64,000 nt of DNA from Vibrio hannami (GTDB taxonomy: Bacteria; Pseudomonadota; Gammaproteobacteria; Enterobacterales; Vibrionaceae), in contig NZ_JARQZP010000007.1 of NCBI RefSeq assembly GCF_029589055.1, positions 1,178,001-1,242,000 on the forward strand, read 5' to 3'. Shown in pieces: positions 36,843 to 47,005 of the stretch. The notes under the pieces were generated by a model. That model was not told where the DNA came from and did not search any database. It was given only the letters and a program-made list of their open reading frames with translations. A program made the translations under genes and the position numbers. The number at the start of each line of letters is the position of its first letter. The first letter of the stretch is position 1.

Positions 36843-39473
36843 TTATTCTTCTTCTGAACTCTCACCTGAATCAGTATCCGAATCAGCCTCTGGCGCTGAG
36901 TCAGTAGTAGCTTCTTCGCTCTCTACTCCCTCTTCCAGCTCTTCCTCTTCTACTTCTTCAATGCGCTGCAAGCCAACAACGTTTTCGTCATCTGCTGTAC
37001 GGATCAGCGTAACACCTTGAGTATTACGGCCAACCTGGCTTACTTCAGAAACGCGTGTACGTACCAGAGTACCTGCATCGGTGATCATCATAAATTCATC
37101 ACCATCTTCAGTCTGGATTGCACCAACCACTTCACCGTTACGGTCAGAAACCTTGATCGAAACAACGCCCTGAGTGGCACGGCCTTTAGTTGGGTATTCA
37201 GCCAGTTCGGTACGCTTACCGTAACCGTTTTGAGTTACTGTAAGGATGTCTCCTTCGTTAGAAGGAACAATCAGAGACACTACCTGGTCGTTATCCGCCA
37301 GTTTCATACCGCGAACACCCGCCGCTGTACGGCCCATTGCACGTACTAGCTCTTCTTTAAAGCGAACTACTTTACCCTGCTTCGAGAACAGCATAATGTC
37401 GCTTTCACCATCAGTGATATCAACACCGATTAGTGAGTCGTCGTCGCGCAGGTTAACTGCGATTAGACCGTTAGAACGTACGTTAGCGAACTGATCCAGA
37501 GAAGTCTTCTTAACCGTACCGTCACCCGTTGCCATAAAGATGTACTTATCTGCAGAGTATTCAGATACTGGCAGAATCGCTGTAATACGCTCGTTCTCTT
37601 CCAGAGGAAGAATGTTAACGATTGGCTTACCACGAGCAGTACGAGTTGCCTGAGGTAATTGATATACCTTCAGACGATATGTCTTACCACGAGTCGAGAA
37701 ACATAGGATATTATCGTGCGTGTTCGCAACTAGCAGACGTTCGATGTAGTCTTCATCTTTCATCTTAGTTGCACTCTTACCTTTACCACCACGACGTTGC
37801 GCTTCGTACTCGCTTAGCAGCTGGTACTTAACGTAACCTTCGTGTGACAGGGTAACAACAACATCTTCCTGAGCAATCAGCTCTTCCATGTCGATATCGT
37901 GAACCGCAGCTGTGATTTCTGAGCGACGCTCATCACCAAAGCCTTCACGTACTGCTTCAAGCTCTTCACGGATAACTTCCATCAAGCGCTCAGTGCTTTC
38001 AAGGATATGCATCAGCTCTGCGATTTCTTCAAGCAGTGCTTTGTACTCGTCAAGAATCTTCTCGTGTTCCAGACCAGTTAGCTTCTGTAGACGAAGGTCA
38101 AGAATCGCTTGCGCCTGCTGCTCGGTCAGGAAGTACTGGCCATCGCGGATACCGTACTGCGCTTCAAGCCACTCTGGACGAGCCGCATCAGTACCAGCAC
38201 GTTCCAGCATTGCTGCAACATTACCAAGATCCCAACCACGAGAAGTCAGGCCTTCTTTCGCAACTGCAGGTGTTGGAGCACGACGAATCAGTTCAATGAT
38301 TTCATCAATGTTCGCCAGAGCAAGTGCCAGACCTTCTAGGATATGTGCACGATCACGCGCTTTACGTAGTTCGAAGATAGTACGACGAGTCACAACCTCA
38401 CGGCGGTGGTCAACGAAGCACTTCAGCATCTCTTTCAGGTTAAACAGTTTTGGCTGACCGTTATCCAGCGCAACCATGTTGATACCGAAAGTTGTCTGTA
38501 GCTGAGTTTGTGCGTACAGGTTGTTCAAAACAACTTCACCCACAGCATCACGCTTACACTCAATAACAATGCGCATACCGTCTTTATCAGACTCATCACG
38601 CAGTGCACTGATGCCTTCAACTTTCTTATCTTTAACTAGTTCAGCAATCTTTTCGATCAAGCGAGCTTTGTTCACCTGATAAGGGATCTCAGTAACAATA
38701 ATGGTTTCTTTGCCATTCTTGTCTGCTTCAACCTCTGCTTTAGAGCGCATGTAAATCTTACCGCGACCCGTTTTATAAGCATCGATAATACCCTTACGAC
38801 CACTGATTAGTGCAGCCGTTGGGAAGTCTGGACCCGGGATGTATTGCATTAGCTCATCAATAGTGATCTCTTCATTATTGATGTATGCCAGACAGCCATC
38901 AATCACCTCAGTAAGGTTATGAGGTGGAATGTTGGTTGCCATACCTACTGCGATACCGGAAGAACCGTTAACCAGCAGGTTAGGAATCTTAGTAGGAAGA
39001 ACCGCTGGGATTTGCTCAGTACCATCATAGTTTGGTACGTAATCCACGGTTTCTTTATCTAGGTCAGCCAGAAGTTCATGGGCGATTTTCGCCATGCGAA
39101 CTTCGGTATAACGCATCGCTGCCGCCGAGTCACCATCGATAGAACCGAAGTTACCCTGGCCATCAACAAGCATGTAGCGTAGTGAGAACGGCTGAGCCAT
39201 ACGAACAATAGTGTCGTATACAGCACTATCACCGTGTGGGTGATATTTACCGATTACATCGCCCACAACACGGGCAGATTTTTTATATGGTTTATTCCAA
39301 TCATTACCTAGTACATTCATCGCGAATAAAACGCGGCGGTGTACTGGTTTTAGGCCATCACGCACATCAGGAAGTGCACGACCCACGATTACTGACATCG
39401 CGTAGTCGAGATATGAGCCACGAAGCTCATCTTCAATGTTTACCGGCGTGATCTCTTTAGCTAGATCGCTCAT
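36843..39473 (-). CDS. gyrA: DNA gyrase subunit A
   Basis: This is the ATP-independent breakage-rejoining subunit of gyrase, 876 residues. The catalytic Tyr122 lies in AAAMRYTE, and the quinolone region HPHGDSAVYDTIV has wild-type Ser83 and Asp87 in E. coli numbering. The GyrA box QRRGGKG and the six-bladed C-terminal domain are present, ending in an acidic tail rich in Glu, Asp and Ser. It is divergent from ubiG. The 355-base gap to ubiG holds the two promoters; no other feature is evident there. Confidence 0.98.
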   Translation of the reverse strand: MSDLAKEITPVNIEDELRGSYLDYAMSVIVGRALPDVRDGLKPVHRRVLFAMNVLGNDWNKPYKKSARVVGDVIGKYHPHGDSAVYDTIVRMAQPFSLRYMLVDGQGNFGSIDGDSAAAMRYTEVRMAKIAHELLADLDKETVDYVPNYDGTEQIPAVLPTKIPNLLVNGSSGIAVGMATNIPPHNLTEVIDGCLAYINNEEITIDELMQYIPGPDFPTAALISGRKGIIDAYKTGRGKIYMRSKAEVEADKNGKETIIVTEIPYQVNKARLIEKIAELVKDKKVEGISALRDESDKDGMRIVIECKRDAVGEVVLNNLYAQTQLQTTFGINMVALDNGQPKLFNLKEMLKCFVDHRREVVTRRTIFELRKARDRAHILEGLALALANIDEIIELIRRAPTPAVAKEGLTSRGWDLGNVAAMLERAGTDAARPEWLEAQYGIRDGQYFLTEQQAQAILDLRLQKLTGLEHEKILDEYKALLEEIAELMHILESTERLMEVIREELEAVREGFGDERRSEITAAVHDIDMEELIAQEDVVVTLSHEGYVKYQLLSEYEAQRRGGKGKSATKMKDEDYIERLLVANTHDNILCFSTRGKTYRLKVYQLPQATRTARGKPIVNILPLEENERITAILPVSEYSADKYIFMATGDGTVKKTSLDQFANVRSNGLIAVNLRDDDSLIGVDITDGESDIMLFSKQGKVVRFKEELVRAMGRTAAGVRGMKLADNDQVVSLIVPSNEGDILTVTQNGYGKRTELAEYPTKGRATQGVVSIKVSDRNGEVVGAIQTEDGDEFMMITDAGTLVRTRVSEVSQVGRNTQGVTLIRTADDENVVGLQRIEEVEEEELEEGVESEEATTDSAPEADSDTDSGESSEEE

Positions 39474-39828
39474 AGAGCCATTATCCCTCTATAGTTTGAT
39501 CGTAATTTCAGGACTTACATCCCTATACGTACAAGGCCGAAAAATATAACACAAAAATCAGAGATTCGGCATTACTTTCCCTCACCTTTTATCAGCTTGT
39601 GAGCTCTGTGGCGCGCAAATAGCTTATAAAACATACAATCTCCATTATCTTGTTGAAAAACGTCTAATTATTAAACACTCGTTTCTCAGCTTGTAGATTC
39701 GTTGCTATTACTACTGTTGCTAAGCTTTGGCAGAGATGGTTCTACTCTTTCGCCAGTTATCGAGTGCATCGTCATTATCTATGTGTTTATAATCACTAAA
39801 TCATAAGGAAGATAAAGAACCAAAAGCG

Positions 39829-40542
39829 ATGCACACGACCAATCAGACACTTAATGTTGACCCGGCTGAAATACAGAAATTCGAAGAGATGGCTTCTCGT
39901 TGGTGGGATTTGGATGGCGAGTTCAAGCCTCTTCATCAAATCAACCCACCTCGACTTCAATATGTAAAAGATTGTGTAAACGGCCTGTTTGGTAAAAAAG
40001 TTCTCGATGTTGGTTGTGGCGGCGGAATTCTCTCTGAAAGCATGGCCCGAGAAGGCGCTGATGTTACTGGTCTGGACATGGGTAAAGAGCCGTTAGAAGT
40101 TGCGCGCCTTCACTCGTTAGAAACGGGGATTAAAGTCAACTATATCCAGATGACGATTGAGCAACACGCAACAGAGCACCCCGAAGCATACGACGTTGTC
40201 ACCTGCATGGAGATGTTAGAACACGTTCCTGACCCTCTTTCTGTTATCAAGTCCTGTGCAAAACTGGTGAAACCAAGCGGGCATGTATTGTTTTCAACTC
40301 TGAACCGAAATATTCCTTCGTATCTATTCGCGATTTTGGGAGCAGAATACATCACTGGCATCGTACCTAAAGGTACGCATGACCACAGCAAGTTTATCAA
40401 GCCCTCCGAGCTGTTAAAGCTTATCGATCAAACAGAGCTCACAGACAGAGGAATTACGGGAATCAACTATAACCCACTTAAAGACTCCTTCTTTCTTGGT
40501 AAGCGTGTTGACGTAAACTACATTGTTCATGCTGTAAAATGA
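39829..40542 (+). CDS. ubiG: Ubiquinone biosynthesis O-methyltransferase
   Basis: This SAM-dependent enzyme performs both O-methylations of ubiquinone synthesis. The 237 residues include the SAM motif KVLDVGCGGGILSE and the downstream LDMGKEPL and MLEHVPDP blocks. The family opening VDPAEIQKFEEMASRWWDLDGEFKPLH is present. Its position between gyrA and nrdA is the conserved order in vibrios and E. coli. Confidence 0.97.
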   Translation: MHTTNQTLNVDPAEIQKFEEMASRWWDLDGEFKPLHQINPPRLQYVKDCVNGLFGKKVLDVGCGGGILSESMAREGADVTGLDMGKEPLEVARLHSLETGIKVNYIQMTIEQHATEHPEAYDVVTCMEMLEHVPDPLSVIKSCAKLVKPSGHVLFSTLNRNIPSYLFAILGAEYITGIVPKGTHDHSKFIKPSELLKLIDQTELTDRGITGINYNPLKDSFFLGKRVDVNYIVHAVK

Positions 40543-40848
40543 CCTGCAACAAAATGAGAGCTTGAACTAAAACTCGATGAAATTCATCCCTTCCAAATGG
40601 GATGGCTTTCATCTCTTTCGTAACAGATCAAAATTCTTAAAAATCAAGAAAAATTATTTTTAATTTCTTTGAATCCCACTAATCAAAAGATCTTAGAAAA
40701 AGATCAATAAATGCCACCTAATTCGATACGTAAGCATCCACTAACTTCCTCTTTTTTATCCATTGGTTATTCACACACCACTTGAACATCCGTCGGTTGA
40801 AAAGCAATTCAAAACCCACTATCTTGTAACCCGCTCAACATTAAAACC

Positions 40849-40858
40849 CAATATGTAG
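40849..40858. promoter_or_regulatory. NrdR box upstream of nrdA
   Basis: CAATATGTAG matches the NrdR core CWATATATWG at nine of ten positions. A weaker second copy (CTATCTTGTA) begins 30 bases upstream at 40819, giving the paired, three-turn layout usual for NrdR. The rest of the 425-base ubiG-nrdA gap is AT-rich, with no other gene seen. Confidence 0.55.
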
Positions 40859-40968
40859 TATTAAAAAAACAATTGGGAACACAATGGTATTTCAAAAAGC
40901 AACATTTGTTTCGCAAATAAGTTTCATAAATGTGGCTTTAGTCAGTCTTTTAAGGGAAACCAATAAGA

Positions 40969-43245
40969 ATGTACGGACAACTCACCGTTACCAAGCGTGA
41001 TGGACGCAACGAACCTATTGATCTTGAAAAGATCCACCGTGTTATCACATGGGCAGCCGAAGGGCTGGACAACGTTTCTGTTTCTCAGGTAGAGATTAAA
41101 TCTCATATCCAGTTTTATGAAGGAATGAAAACGTCGGATATCCACGAAACCATCATCAAGTCAGCAGCGGATCTGATTTCTGAAGAAAACCCGGATTACC
41201 AGTATCTGGCTGCTCGCCTTTCTATTTTCCACCTGCGCAAAAAAGCATACGGCCAGTATGAGCCACCAGCGCTTTTCGACCATGTGTCGAAAATGGTCGA
41301 AACCGGAAAGTACGACAAGCATCTTCTGGAAGACTACAGCAAAGAAGAGTTGGATATGATGGATGAGTTTATCAACCATGATCGTGACCTGGACTTTTCT
41401 TACGCTGCGGTTAAGCAGCTGGAAGGTAAGTACTTCGTTCAGAACCGTGTAACGAAAGAGATCTACGAGAGCGCTCAGTTCCTTTATATGATGGTGGCAG
41501 CGTGTTTGTTTGCTAAGTACCCATCAGAAACACGCCTTGATTACATTCGCCGATTCTATGATGCGGTTTCTACGTTTAAGATTTCACTACCGACACCAAT
41601 TATGTCTGGTGTTCGTACCCCAACCCGTCAGTTCAGTTCTTGTGTACTGATTGAGTGTGACGACAGCCTGGACTCAATCAACGCAACGGCAAGCTCTATT
41701 GTTCGTTACGTTTCCCAACGTGCAGGCATTGGCATCAACGCAGGTCGCATTCGAGCTCTTGGTTCAGAGATCCGTGGCGGTGAAGCATTCCATACCGGAT
41801 GTATTCCTTTCTACAAATACTTCCAGACAGCCGTTAAATGTTGTTCTCAGGGCGGCGTTCGTGGCGGCGCTGCAACGGTGTTCTACCCAATGTGGCACGG
41901 CGAAGTTCAGAACTTAATGATTCTTAAGAACAACCGTGGTGTTGAAGAGAACCGTGTTCGCCATATGGATTACGGCGTTCAGATCAACAAAACCATGTAC
42001 GCTCGTTTGATCAGTGGCGGAAACATTAGCCTGTTCTCACCTTCAGATGTACCGGGGCTATATGACGCGTTCTTTGAAGACCAGGAAAAATTCGAAAGGT
42101 TATACACTCAGTACGAAGCGGACGCTTCTATCAAACGCGAAACAGTAAAAGCTGTTGAATTGTTCTCGCTACTGATGCAAGAGCGCGCTTCAACCGGTCG
42201 TATCTATGTACAGAACGTTGACCACTGTAATACTCACAGTCCATTTGATCCTAGCGTAGCGCCAATTCGCCAGTCGAACCTTTGTCTGGAAATTGCTCTA
42301 CCTACATCGCCGCTAAGTAACGTAGAAGACGACCAGGGCGAGATTGCGTTGTGTACTCTGTCAGCATTTAACTTAGGTGCTATCAAGTCACTAGATGACT
42401 TTGAAGAGCTTTCTGAGCTGGTTGTACGTGCCCTTGATGCGCTGCTTGATTATCAGGACTACCCTCTTCCAGCGGCGAAGAAATCTTCGATGAACCGCCG
42501 TACACTTGGTGTTGGCGTGATCAACTACGCTTATTACCTTGCTAAAAACGGCGTGAAATACTCAGATGGCAGTGCAAATGGCCTCACTCATAACACATTT
42601 GAAGCGATGCAATACTACTTGCTAAAAGCCTCTATGGAACTGGCGAAAGAGCAAGGCGCTTGTCCTTCATTTAATGAAACTCGTTATGCCGAAGGTATTC
42701 TGCCAATCGACACATATAAGAAAGATGTCGATCTTATTTGTGATGAACCGCTTCATTACGACTGGGATGCACTTCGTAAAGAGATTCAGACTCACGGCCT
42801 GAGAAACTCAACACTAACTGCACTAATGCCTTCTGAGACATCTTCTCAGATATCGAATGCGACGAACGGAATTGAGCCACCGCGTGGTTATGTATCGGTG
42901 AAAGCATCGAAAGACGGTATTCTGAAGCAGGTTGTGCCTGACTTTACCAACCTTAAAGACAACTACGAGTTACTTTGGAATATTGAGGGTAACGATGGTT
43001 ATCTGCATCTAGTGGGTATTATGCAAAAATTTGTCGACCAGGCGATTTCTGCCAATACAAACTACGACCCTGCGGTATACGAAACGGGCAAAGTTCCAAT
43101 GAAAGTGCTGCTTAAAGATCTACTAACCGCTTATAAGTTTGGTGTGAAGACACTTTACTATCACAACACCCGTGACGGTGCGAGCGACGAACAAACCGTT
43201 GAATCAAAAGACGACGATTGCGGCGGCGGCGCTTGTAAGATCTAG
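40969..43245 (+). CDS. nrdA: Class Ia ribonucleotide reductase, alpha subunit
   Basis: This is the catalytic subunit that reduces ribonucleoside diphosphates. The 758 residues begin with an ATP-cone (LTVTKRDGRNEPIDLEKI). The active site includes FSSCVLIECDDSLDS and NLCLEIALPT, and the C-terminal redox pair is in DDDCGGGACKI. nrdB follows after a gap holding heptamer repeats and one REP. Confidence 0.98.
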   Translation: MYGQLTVTKRDGRNEPIDLEKIHRVITWAAEGLDNVSVSQVEIKSHIQFYEGMKTSDIHETIIKSAADLISEENPDYQYLAARLSIFHLRKKAYGQYEPPALFDHVSKMVETGKYDKHLLEDYSKEELDMMDEFINHDRDLDFSYAAVKQLEGKYFVQNRVTKEIYESAQFLYMMVAACLFAKYPSETRLDYIRRFYDAVSTFKISLPTPIMSGVRTPTRQFSSCVLIECDDSLDSINATASSIVRYVSQRAGIGINAGRIRALGSEIRGGEAFHTGCIPFYKYFQTAVKCCSQGGVRGGAATVFYPMWHGEVQNLMILKNNRGVEENRVRHMDYGVQINKTMYARLISGGNISLFSPSDVPGLYDAFFEDQEKFERLYTQYEADASIKRETVKAVELFSLLMQERASTGRIYVQNVDHCNTHSPFDPSVAPIRQSNLCLEIALPTSPLSNVEDDQGEIALCTLSAFNLGAIKSLDDFEELSELVVRALDALLDYQDYPLPAAKKSSMNRRTLGVGVINYAYYLAKNGVKYSDGSANGLTHNTFEAMQYYLLKASMELAKEQGACPSFNETRYAEGILPIDTYKKDVDLICDEPLHYDWDALRKEIQTHGLRNSTLTALMPSETSSQISNATNGIEPPRGYVSVKASKDGILKQVVPDFTNLKDNYELLWNIEGNDGYLHLVGIMQKFVDQAISANTNYDPAVYETGKVPMKVLLKDLLTAYKFGVKTLYYHNTRDGASDEQTVESKDDDCGGGACKI

Positions 43246-43274
43246 GTAACGGGTTACAGGTTACAGGTTACAGG
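43246..43274. repeat. Heptamer repeat (TTACAGG) after nrdA
   Basis: About four tandem heptamers (TTACAGG with TTACGGG-like edge copies) start right after the nrdA stop. The same unit occurs after fcl (62207) and a one-base variant after nrdB (44500). Confidence 0.75.
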
Positions 43275-43280
43275 ATAATC

Positions 43281-43312
43281 TCGTTCCCACGGTCACCGTG
43301 GGAATGCATACC
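43281..43312. repeat. Single REP palindrome between nrdA and nrdB
   Basis: CCCACGG-TCA-CCGTGGG core inside TCGTTCC...GGAATGCATACC, the same family as the arrays at 35.6 and 60.5 kb. Confidence 0.8.
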
Positions 43313-43365
43313 AGACTAAAAGCGTAACGCTACGTCAGGGACAAGAGAGAATTAAGGTATAAAAA

Positions 43366-44499
43366 ATGGCATACAGTACTTTCACACAGACAAAAAACGA
43401 CCAGCTAAAAGAACCAATGTTTTTTGGTCAGCCAGTTAACGTTGCGCGTTACGATCAGCAGAAATTTGAAATTTTTGAAAAGCTTATTGAGAAGCAGCTA
43501 AGTTTCTTCTGGCGTCCGGAAGAAGTCGATGTATCAAGCGATCGAATTGACTACAACAACTTGCCGGATCATGAAAAACACATCTTCATTAGTAACCTAA
43601 AATACCAGACACTTCTGGATTCCATTCAGGGACGAAGTCCGAACGTTGCTCTGCTGCCGCTTGTTTCTCTGCCAGAGGTGGAAACCTGGATTGAAACCTG
43701 GTCATTCTCAGAGACCATCCATTCACGCTCTTACACGCACATCATTCGTAATATTGTGAATGAGCCAGGTGTTGTGTTTGATGATATCGTTGAGAACGAA
43801 CATATCCTAAAGCGAGCTAAAGATATCGCTCACTACTATGACGACCTCATTCAGTTAACCAATGATTACCATCGCCTGGGGGAAGGTACACACAATATTG
43901 CTGGTGAAACCGTTGATATTAAGCTATCTGACCTTAAGAAGAAGCTCTACCTTTGTCTGATGTCAGTGAACGCGCTGGAAGCGATTCGTTTCTACGTAAG
44001 TTTTGCTTGTTCGTTTGCTTTTGCAGAGCGTGAACTAATGGAAGGTAACGCAAAGATCATCAAACTAATCGCTCGTGACGAAGCACTACACCTTACCGGT
44101 ACTCAGCACATGCTGAACCTGCTTCGAAACGGTCAAGATGACTTCAGCTTTATGCAAATCGCTGAAGAGTGTAAGCAGGAATGTTTTGATCTGTTTAAAG
44201 AAGCAGCAGAGCAGGAAAAAGAATGGGCTGAATACCTGTTTAAAGACGGCTCAATGATTGGCCTGAACAAAGATATTTTGTGCCAATACGTTGAGTACAT
44301 TACCAATATCCGTATGCAGGCCGTTGGTCTTGATGCTGCTTATCCTGAAGCGACTTCTAACCCAATCCCGTGGATTAACGCATGGCTATCTTCAGATAAC
44401 GTTCAGGTGGCACCGCAAGAGGCAGAGATAAGTTCATATCTTGTAGGTCAAATCGATAACGAAATCGATGCCGATGAATTTGACGGGTTTGAGTTGTAA
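43366..44499 (+). CDS. nrdB: Class Ia ribonucleotide reductase, beta subunit
   Basis: This subunit carries the diferric-tyrosyl radical cofactor. The 377 residues contain the iron ligand segments ETWSFSETIHSRSYTHI, VNEHILKRAK-type helix (VENEHILKR) and IARDEALHLTGTQH. It ends with DADEFDGFEL, the C-terminal tail that docks on NrdA. It is followed by nine tandem heptamers and then yfaE. Confidence 0.98.
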   Translation: MAYSTFTQTKNDQLKEPMFFGQPVNVARYDQQKFEIFEKLIEKQLSFFWRPEEVDVSSDRIDYNNLPDHEKHIFISNLKYQTLLDSIQGRSPNVALLPLVSLPEVETWIETWSFSETIHSRSYTHIIRNIVNEPGVVFDDIVENEHILKRAKDIAHYYDDLIQLTNDYHRLGEGTHNIAGETVDIKLSDLKKKLYLCLMSVNALEAIRFYVSFACSFAFAERELMEGNAKIIKLIARDEALHLTGTQHMLNLLRNGQDDFSFMQIAEECKQECFDLFKEAAEQEKEWAEYLFKDGSMIGLNKDILCQYVEYITNIRMQAVGLDAAYPEATSNPIPWINAWLSSDNVQVAPQEAEISSYLVGQIDNEIDADEFDGFEL

Positions 44500-44562
44500 T
44501 ACGGGTTACGGGTTACGGGTTACGGGTTACGGGTTACGGGTTACGGGTTACGGGTTACGGGT
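44500..44562. repeat. Nine tandem TACGGGT heptamers between nrdB and yfaE
   Basis: Nine perfect copies begin at the base after the nrdB stop and end 11 bases before the yfaE start codon. Such tracts can change copy number by slippage. Confidence 0.9.
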
Positions 44563-44573
44563 TAAAAGCTATT

Positions 44574-44852
44574 TTGAAAAAAATCCAAATCAACAATATT
44601 TCTACGATACTGGCGTCTTCTGATAAGACGCTTCTGGAGGCGATGGAATCGGCTGGTTTACAACCAGAGTTCCATTGTCGTGACGGTCACTGTGGTGCAT
44701 GCCGCTGTGAACTCGTGTCGGGAGAAATTGAAGAAATGGGTTTTAAAATGGCTTACACCCAGCCAGAAGAAATATTGCCCTGCATTAGCAGGGCGAAATC
44801 CAATGTTGTATTGGCAAGAGTGAATTATCAAGTAAAGGCTAAATCGGCATAA
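44574..44852 (+). CDS. yfaE: 2Fe-2S ferredoxin YfaE (NrdB radical maintenance)
   Basis: This small plant-type ferredoxin of 92 residues has the cluster ligands CRDGHCGACRC and a later LPCIS. In E. coli YfaE reduces the diferric centre of NrdB to regenerate its radical. The start is probably the TTG at 44574; no good ribosome site is visible because the heptamer tract lies directly upstream. Confidence 0.92.
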   Translation: MKKIQINNISTILASSDKTLLEAMESAGLQPEFHCRDGHCGACRCELVSGEIEEMGFKMAYTQPEEILPCISRAKSNVVLARVNYQVKAKSA

Positions 44853-44908
44853 CTTTCCGGGCTAAGTTATTTATGCCTGGTTTATCAAGGCCCCTAGGTT
44901 CTCAAGGC

Positions 44909-45214
44909 TTAGGTAGTTAAAGCGTAGCTGTTAAGACATGCGAACTCGTTCACCATTTGAGTCAGCTCCAGCTTTTGGCGCTTTCCCAGCACAATCTCCG
45001 CATTTTCAGGAGTTACTTTCTTAGCTCCAATCTGCTTTCCGTCATCGTCGACTAAAGTCAGCTCATACCCTTCATTTTGAGAAGAAGTAGTATCAAATGG
45101 TAGGCTTACCCATAGCGAAATAACGTCGGTTCTTTTGTTGCTGCTTGTCTCGCCAAGAAGAATGCGATCGCCGGATACTTTGTACCACACTTCGATTTTT
45201 GAATAACACTGCAT
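44909..45214 (-). CDS. Hypothetical protein
   Basis: I do not recognise this 101-residue protein. The ATG at 45214 has GGAGG at good spacing, so it is chosen over an upstream in-frame start at 45247. It looks like a small soluble beta-rich protein (KIEVWYKVSGDRILLGE, YELTLVDDDGKQIGAK). It has no signal peptide or membrane helix. In the 245 bases upstream, TAACATAAC and GTTATGTTA (45335-45367) form an inverted repeat. Confidence 0.65.
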   Translation of the reverse strand: MQCYSKIEVWYKVSGDRILLGETSSNKRTDVISLWVSLPFDTTSSQNEGYELTLVDDDGKQIGAKKVTPENAEIVLGKRQKLELTQMVNEFACLNSYALTT

Positions 45215-45492
45215 AACGACACCTCCATGGTCTACCTGCTTATCCAACAGGCTCTAATCCAGTTTATTCCTTTTATTTATAAACGCTAGAGCCAGATCGT
45301 GTGATTTATCGCAATAACAAAAAAACTCATTAATTAACATAACATTAACCAATAGATCGTTATGTTATATGTGATTGCAAAACAACCGAAAATATCGTTA
45401 TAAAACCAGTGGTGGAAGAGTTTATAGCCTATGGCAAACCTCCCCTTCAGCCCTCTAAAGATGGAGGTATTACGCTTATAACCATGTGTAAT

Positions 45493-46725
45493 TTAGAGTG
45501 CACTAGTAGGAATAAACAACTCTTTTTCGCGTTCAATAAAAGTGTAATTTCCAAAAACTGGTTTGCTTTCTAGCTTACGACGAAGCATATCCAACGCAAT
45601 TGTCGCAATCACCTTTCTTACATCTTGTCGTTCGTATTTTCGCTTCAGTTTAACAACCTGCCCCCACTCCCCTTCTGAAGTAGACATGGCTATCGCTACA
45701 TGGTCCTCATCGAATTTTCCTGTCGAAAGCCCGATATGGCTTGCTGTTTTCTCTTTGATCGAAGCTGCCAATGCTAAAGCAGACGCTAGAGCTTCCTGCT
45801 CAACGTTATTGAGAGCTGTATTGGAGTTCAGTATCCAGGATTGTTTAACGCTATTAGATAACTGCTCATTCTCCGTCATCCAGCTAGTCAGATAACCAGC
45901 GGTGGCTATTTCGGAAATAGAAACCAGTTGCCCGCTATCCATAAGTGAAGCGGCAATGTTATCCAGTAAGGGCTCATCAACACTTACAACGTTTTCCCCT
46001 AAATGCCCGTAAACAAGTTTTAAAATCTGAAGACGTTTTTCATCGTCCATCGGGCCAAATAGCTTTACTTCGATAAATGGCAATGAAGAACGATAACCAA
46101 ACTCGAAACCTTCGGGCAGAGCAATTTTGTCCAGCAAGTCAGATATCCCGGACTCAGAAAGGCCGAAGGTATACATTCGGCTTACTTCCAGAGGCATAAC
46201 CGTTTGAAGCTGCTGTTTGATATCAGGTAATAACTGAGTATCCACCATATACTTGAACTCCCGAGGTACACCCGGAGTGAAGTAAAAGGTCGCGTTATTA
46301 ATCTGTGTTTTAAAGCCGCATGCCGTTCCTATCGGGTTGTCGACAATAGAAGAAGACGAAGGCAGCACCGCTTGCTTGATATTACTTTCTGGCATTACCC
46401 TGCCAGATTTCTGGAACATAGCTTCCAGTCTTTCTAACCATGGCTTGAACAAAACCAACTCATCCTCGGCCGCCTCGGCCGCTGCTTCAGCGGTGAGATC
46501 ATCGGATGTTGGCCCTAGCCCTCCATTGACGATCACGATATCAAAATTAAGGCTCAAATTAATAAATTCATTAACCAGAGCCGATTTTGCATCGCCAACC
46601 GTAGAGCGCTTTGAAAGCGCGAACCCTTCTTCAAAAAATCGCCTGGACAGCCAACTTGCATTTGTGTCGGTGATATCTCCGTGAAGAACCTCTTCACCCG
46701 TACTCAACATTGCTATTTTATTCAT
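45493..46725 (-). CDS. CinA-like protein (NMN deamidase related)
   Basis: This cytoplasmic CinA-family protein has 410 residues. The N-terminal molybdopterin-binding-like (COG1058) domain begins KIAMLSTGEEVLHGDITDTN and contains VNGGLGPTSDDLT. The C-terminal domain (about 250-400) is a degenerate CinA amidohydrolase-like domain, with STGKFDEDHVAIAMS. It resembles E. coli YfaY, which lacks clear deamidase activity. It appears monocistronic. Confidence 0.85.
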   Translation of the reverse strand: MNKIAMLSTGEEVLHGDITDTNASWLSRRFFEEGFALSKRSTVGDAKSALVNEFINLSLNFDIVIVNGGLGPTSDDLTAEAAAEAAEDELVLFKPWLERLEAMFQKSGRVMPESNIKQAVLPSSSSIVDNPIGTACGFKTQINNATFYFTPGVPREFKYMVDTQLLPDIKQQLQTVMPLEVSRMYTFGLSESGISDLLDKIALPEGFEFGYRSSLPFIEVKLFGPMDDEKRLQILKLVYGHLGENVVSVDEPLLDNIAASLMDSGQLVSISEIATAGYLTSWMTENEQLSNSVKQSWILNSNTALNNVEQEALASALALAASIKEKTASHIGLSTGKFDEDHVAIAMSTSEGEWGQVVKLKRKYERQDVRKVIATIALDMLRRKLESKPVFGNYTFIEREKELFIPTSAL

Positions 46726-47005
46726 TTACTTACCTTATCAATCCCAAGGTTGCATACCGTTAAACTACTGACTCCACGAACAATTGTCGAGTATTCATTG
46801 TTCTAAAAAACACCGGTCTAAAAAATAAGGTAAAGAAAATCCTTATCCCGAAAATTTTGCGTACCAGATAGCATTCTTCACCATCAAATAACCACGTGAT
46901 CTGTAAAAATTGACAACTGTCATACTTTTCAATTATTTAGCTTCTACACTAAGAATAGGTGTTATTTCTGATTACTGAGTGCTTACCCAATTAGGGAGGG
47001 TTATT

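Noticed and set aside
37912..38457. 181-codon plus-strand frame
   Set aside because: It is antisense to the conserved gyrA gene, with no ribosome site and a Ser/Arg-rich shadow composition.
45435..45468. ACCTCC...GGAGGT hairpin downstream of the cinA-like gene as a terminator
   Set aside because: The loop is long and there is no T tract, so I could not support it as a feature.
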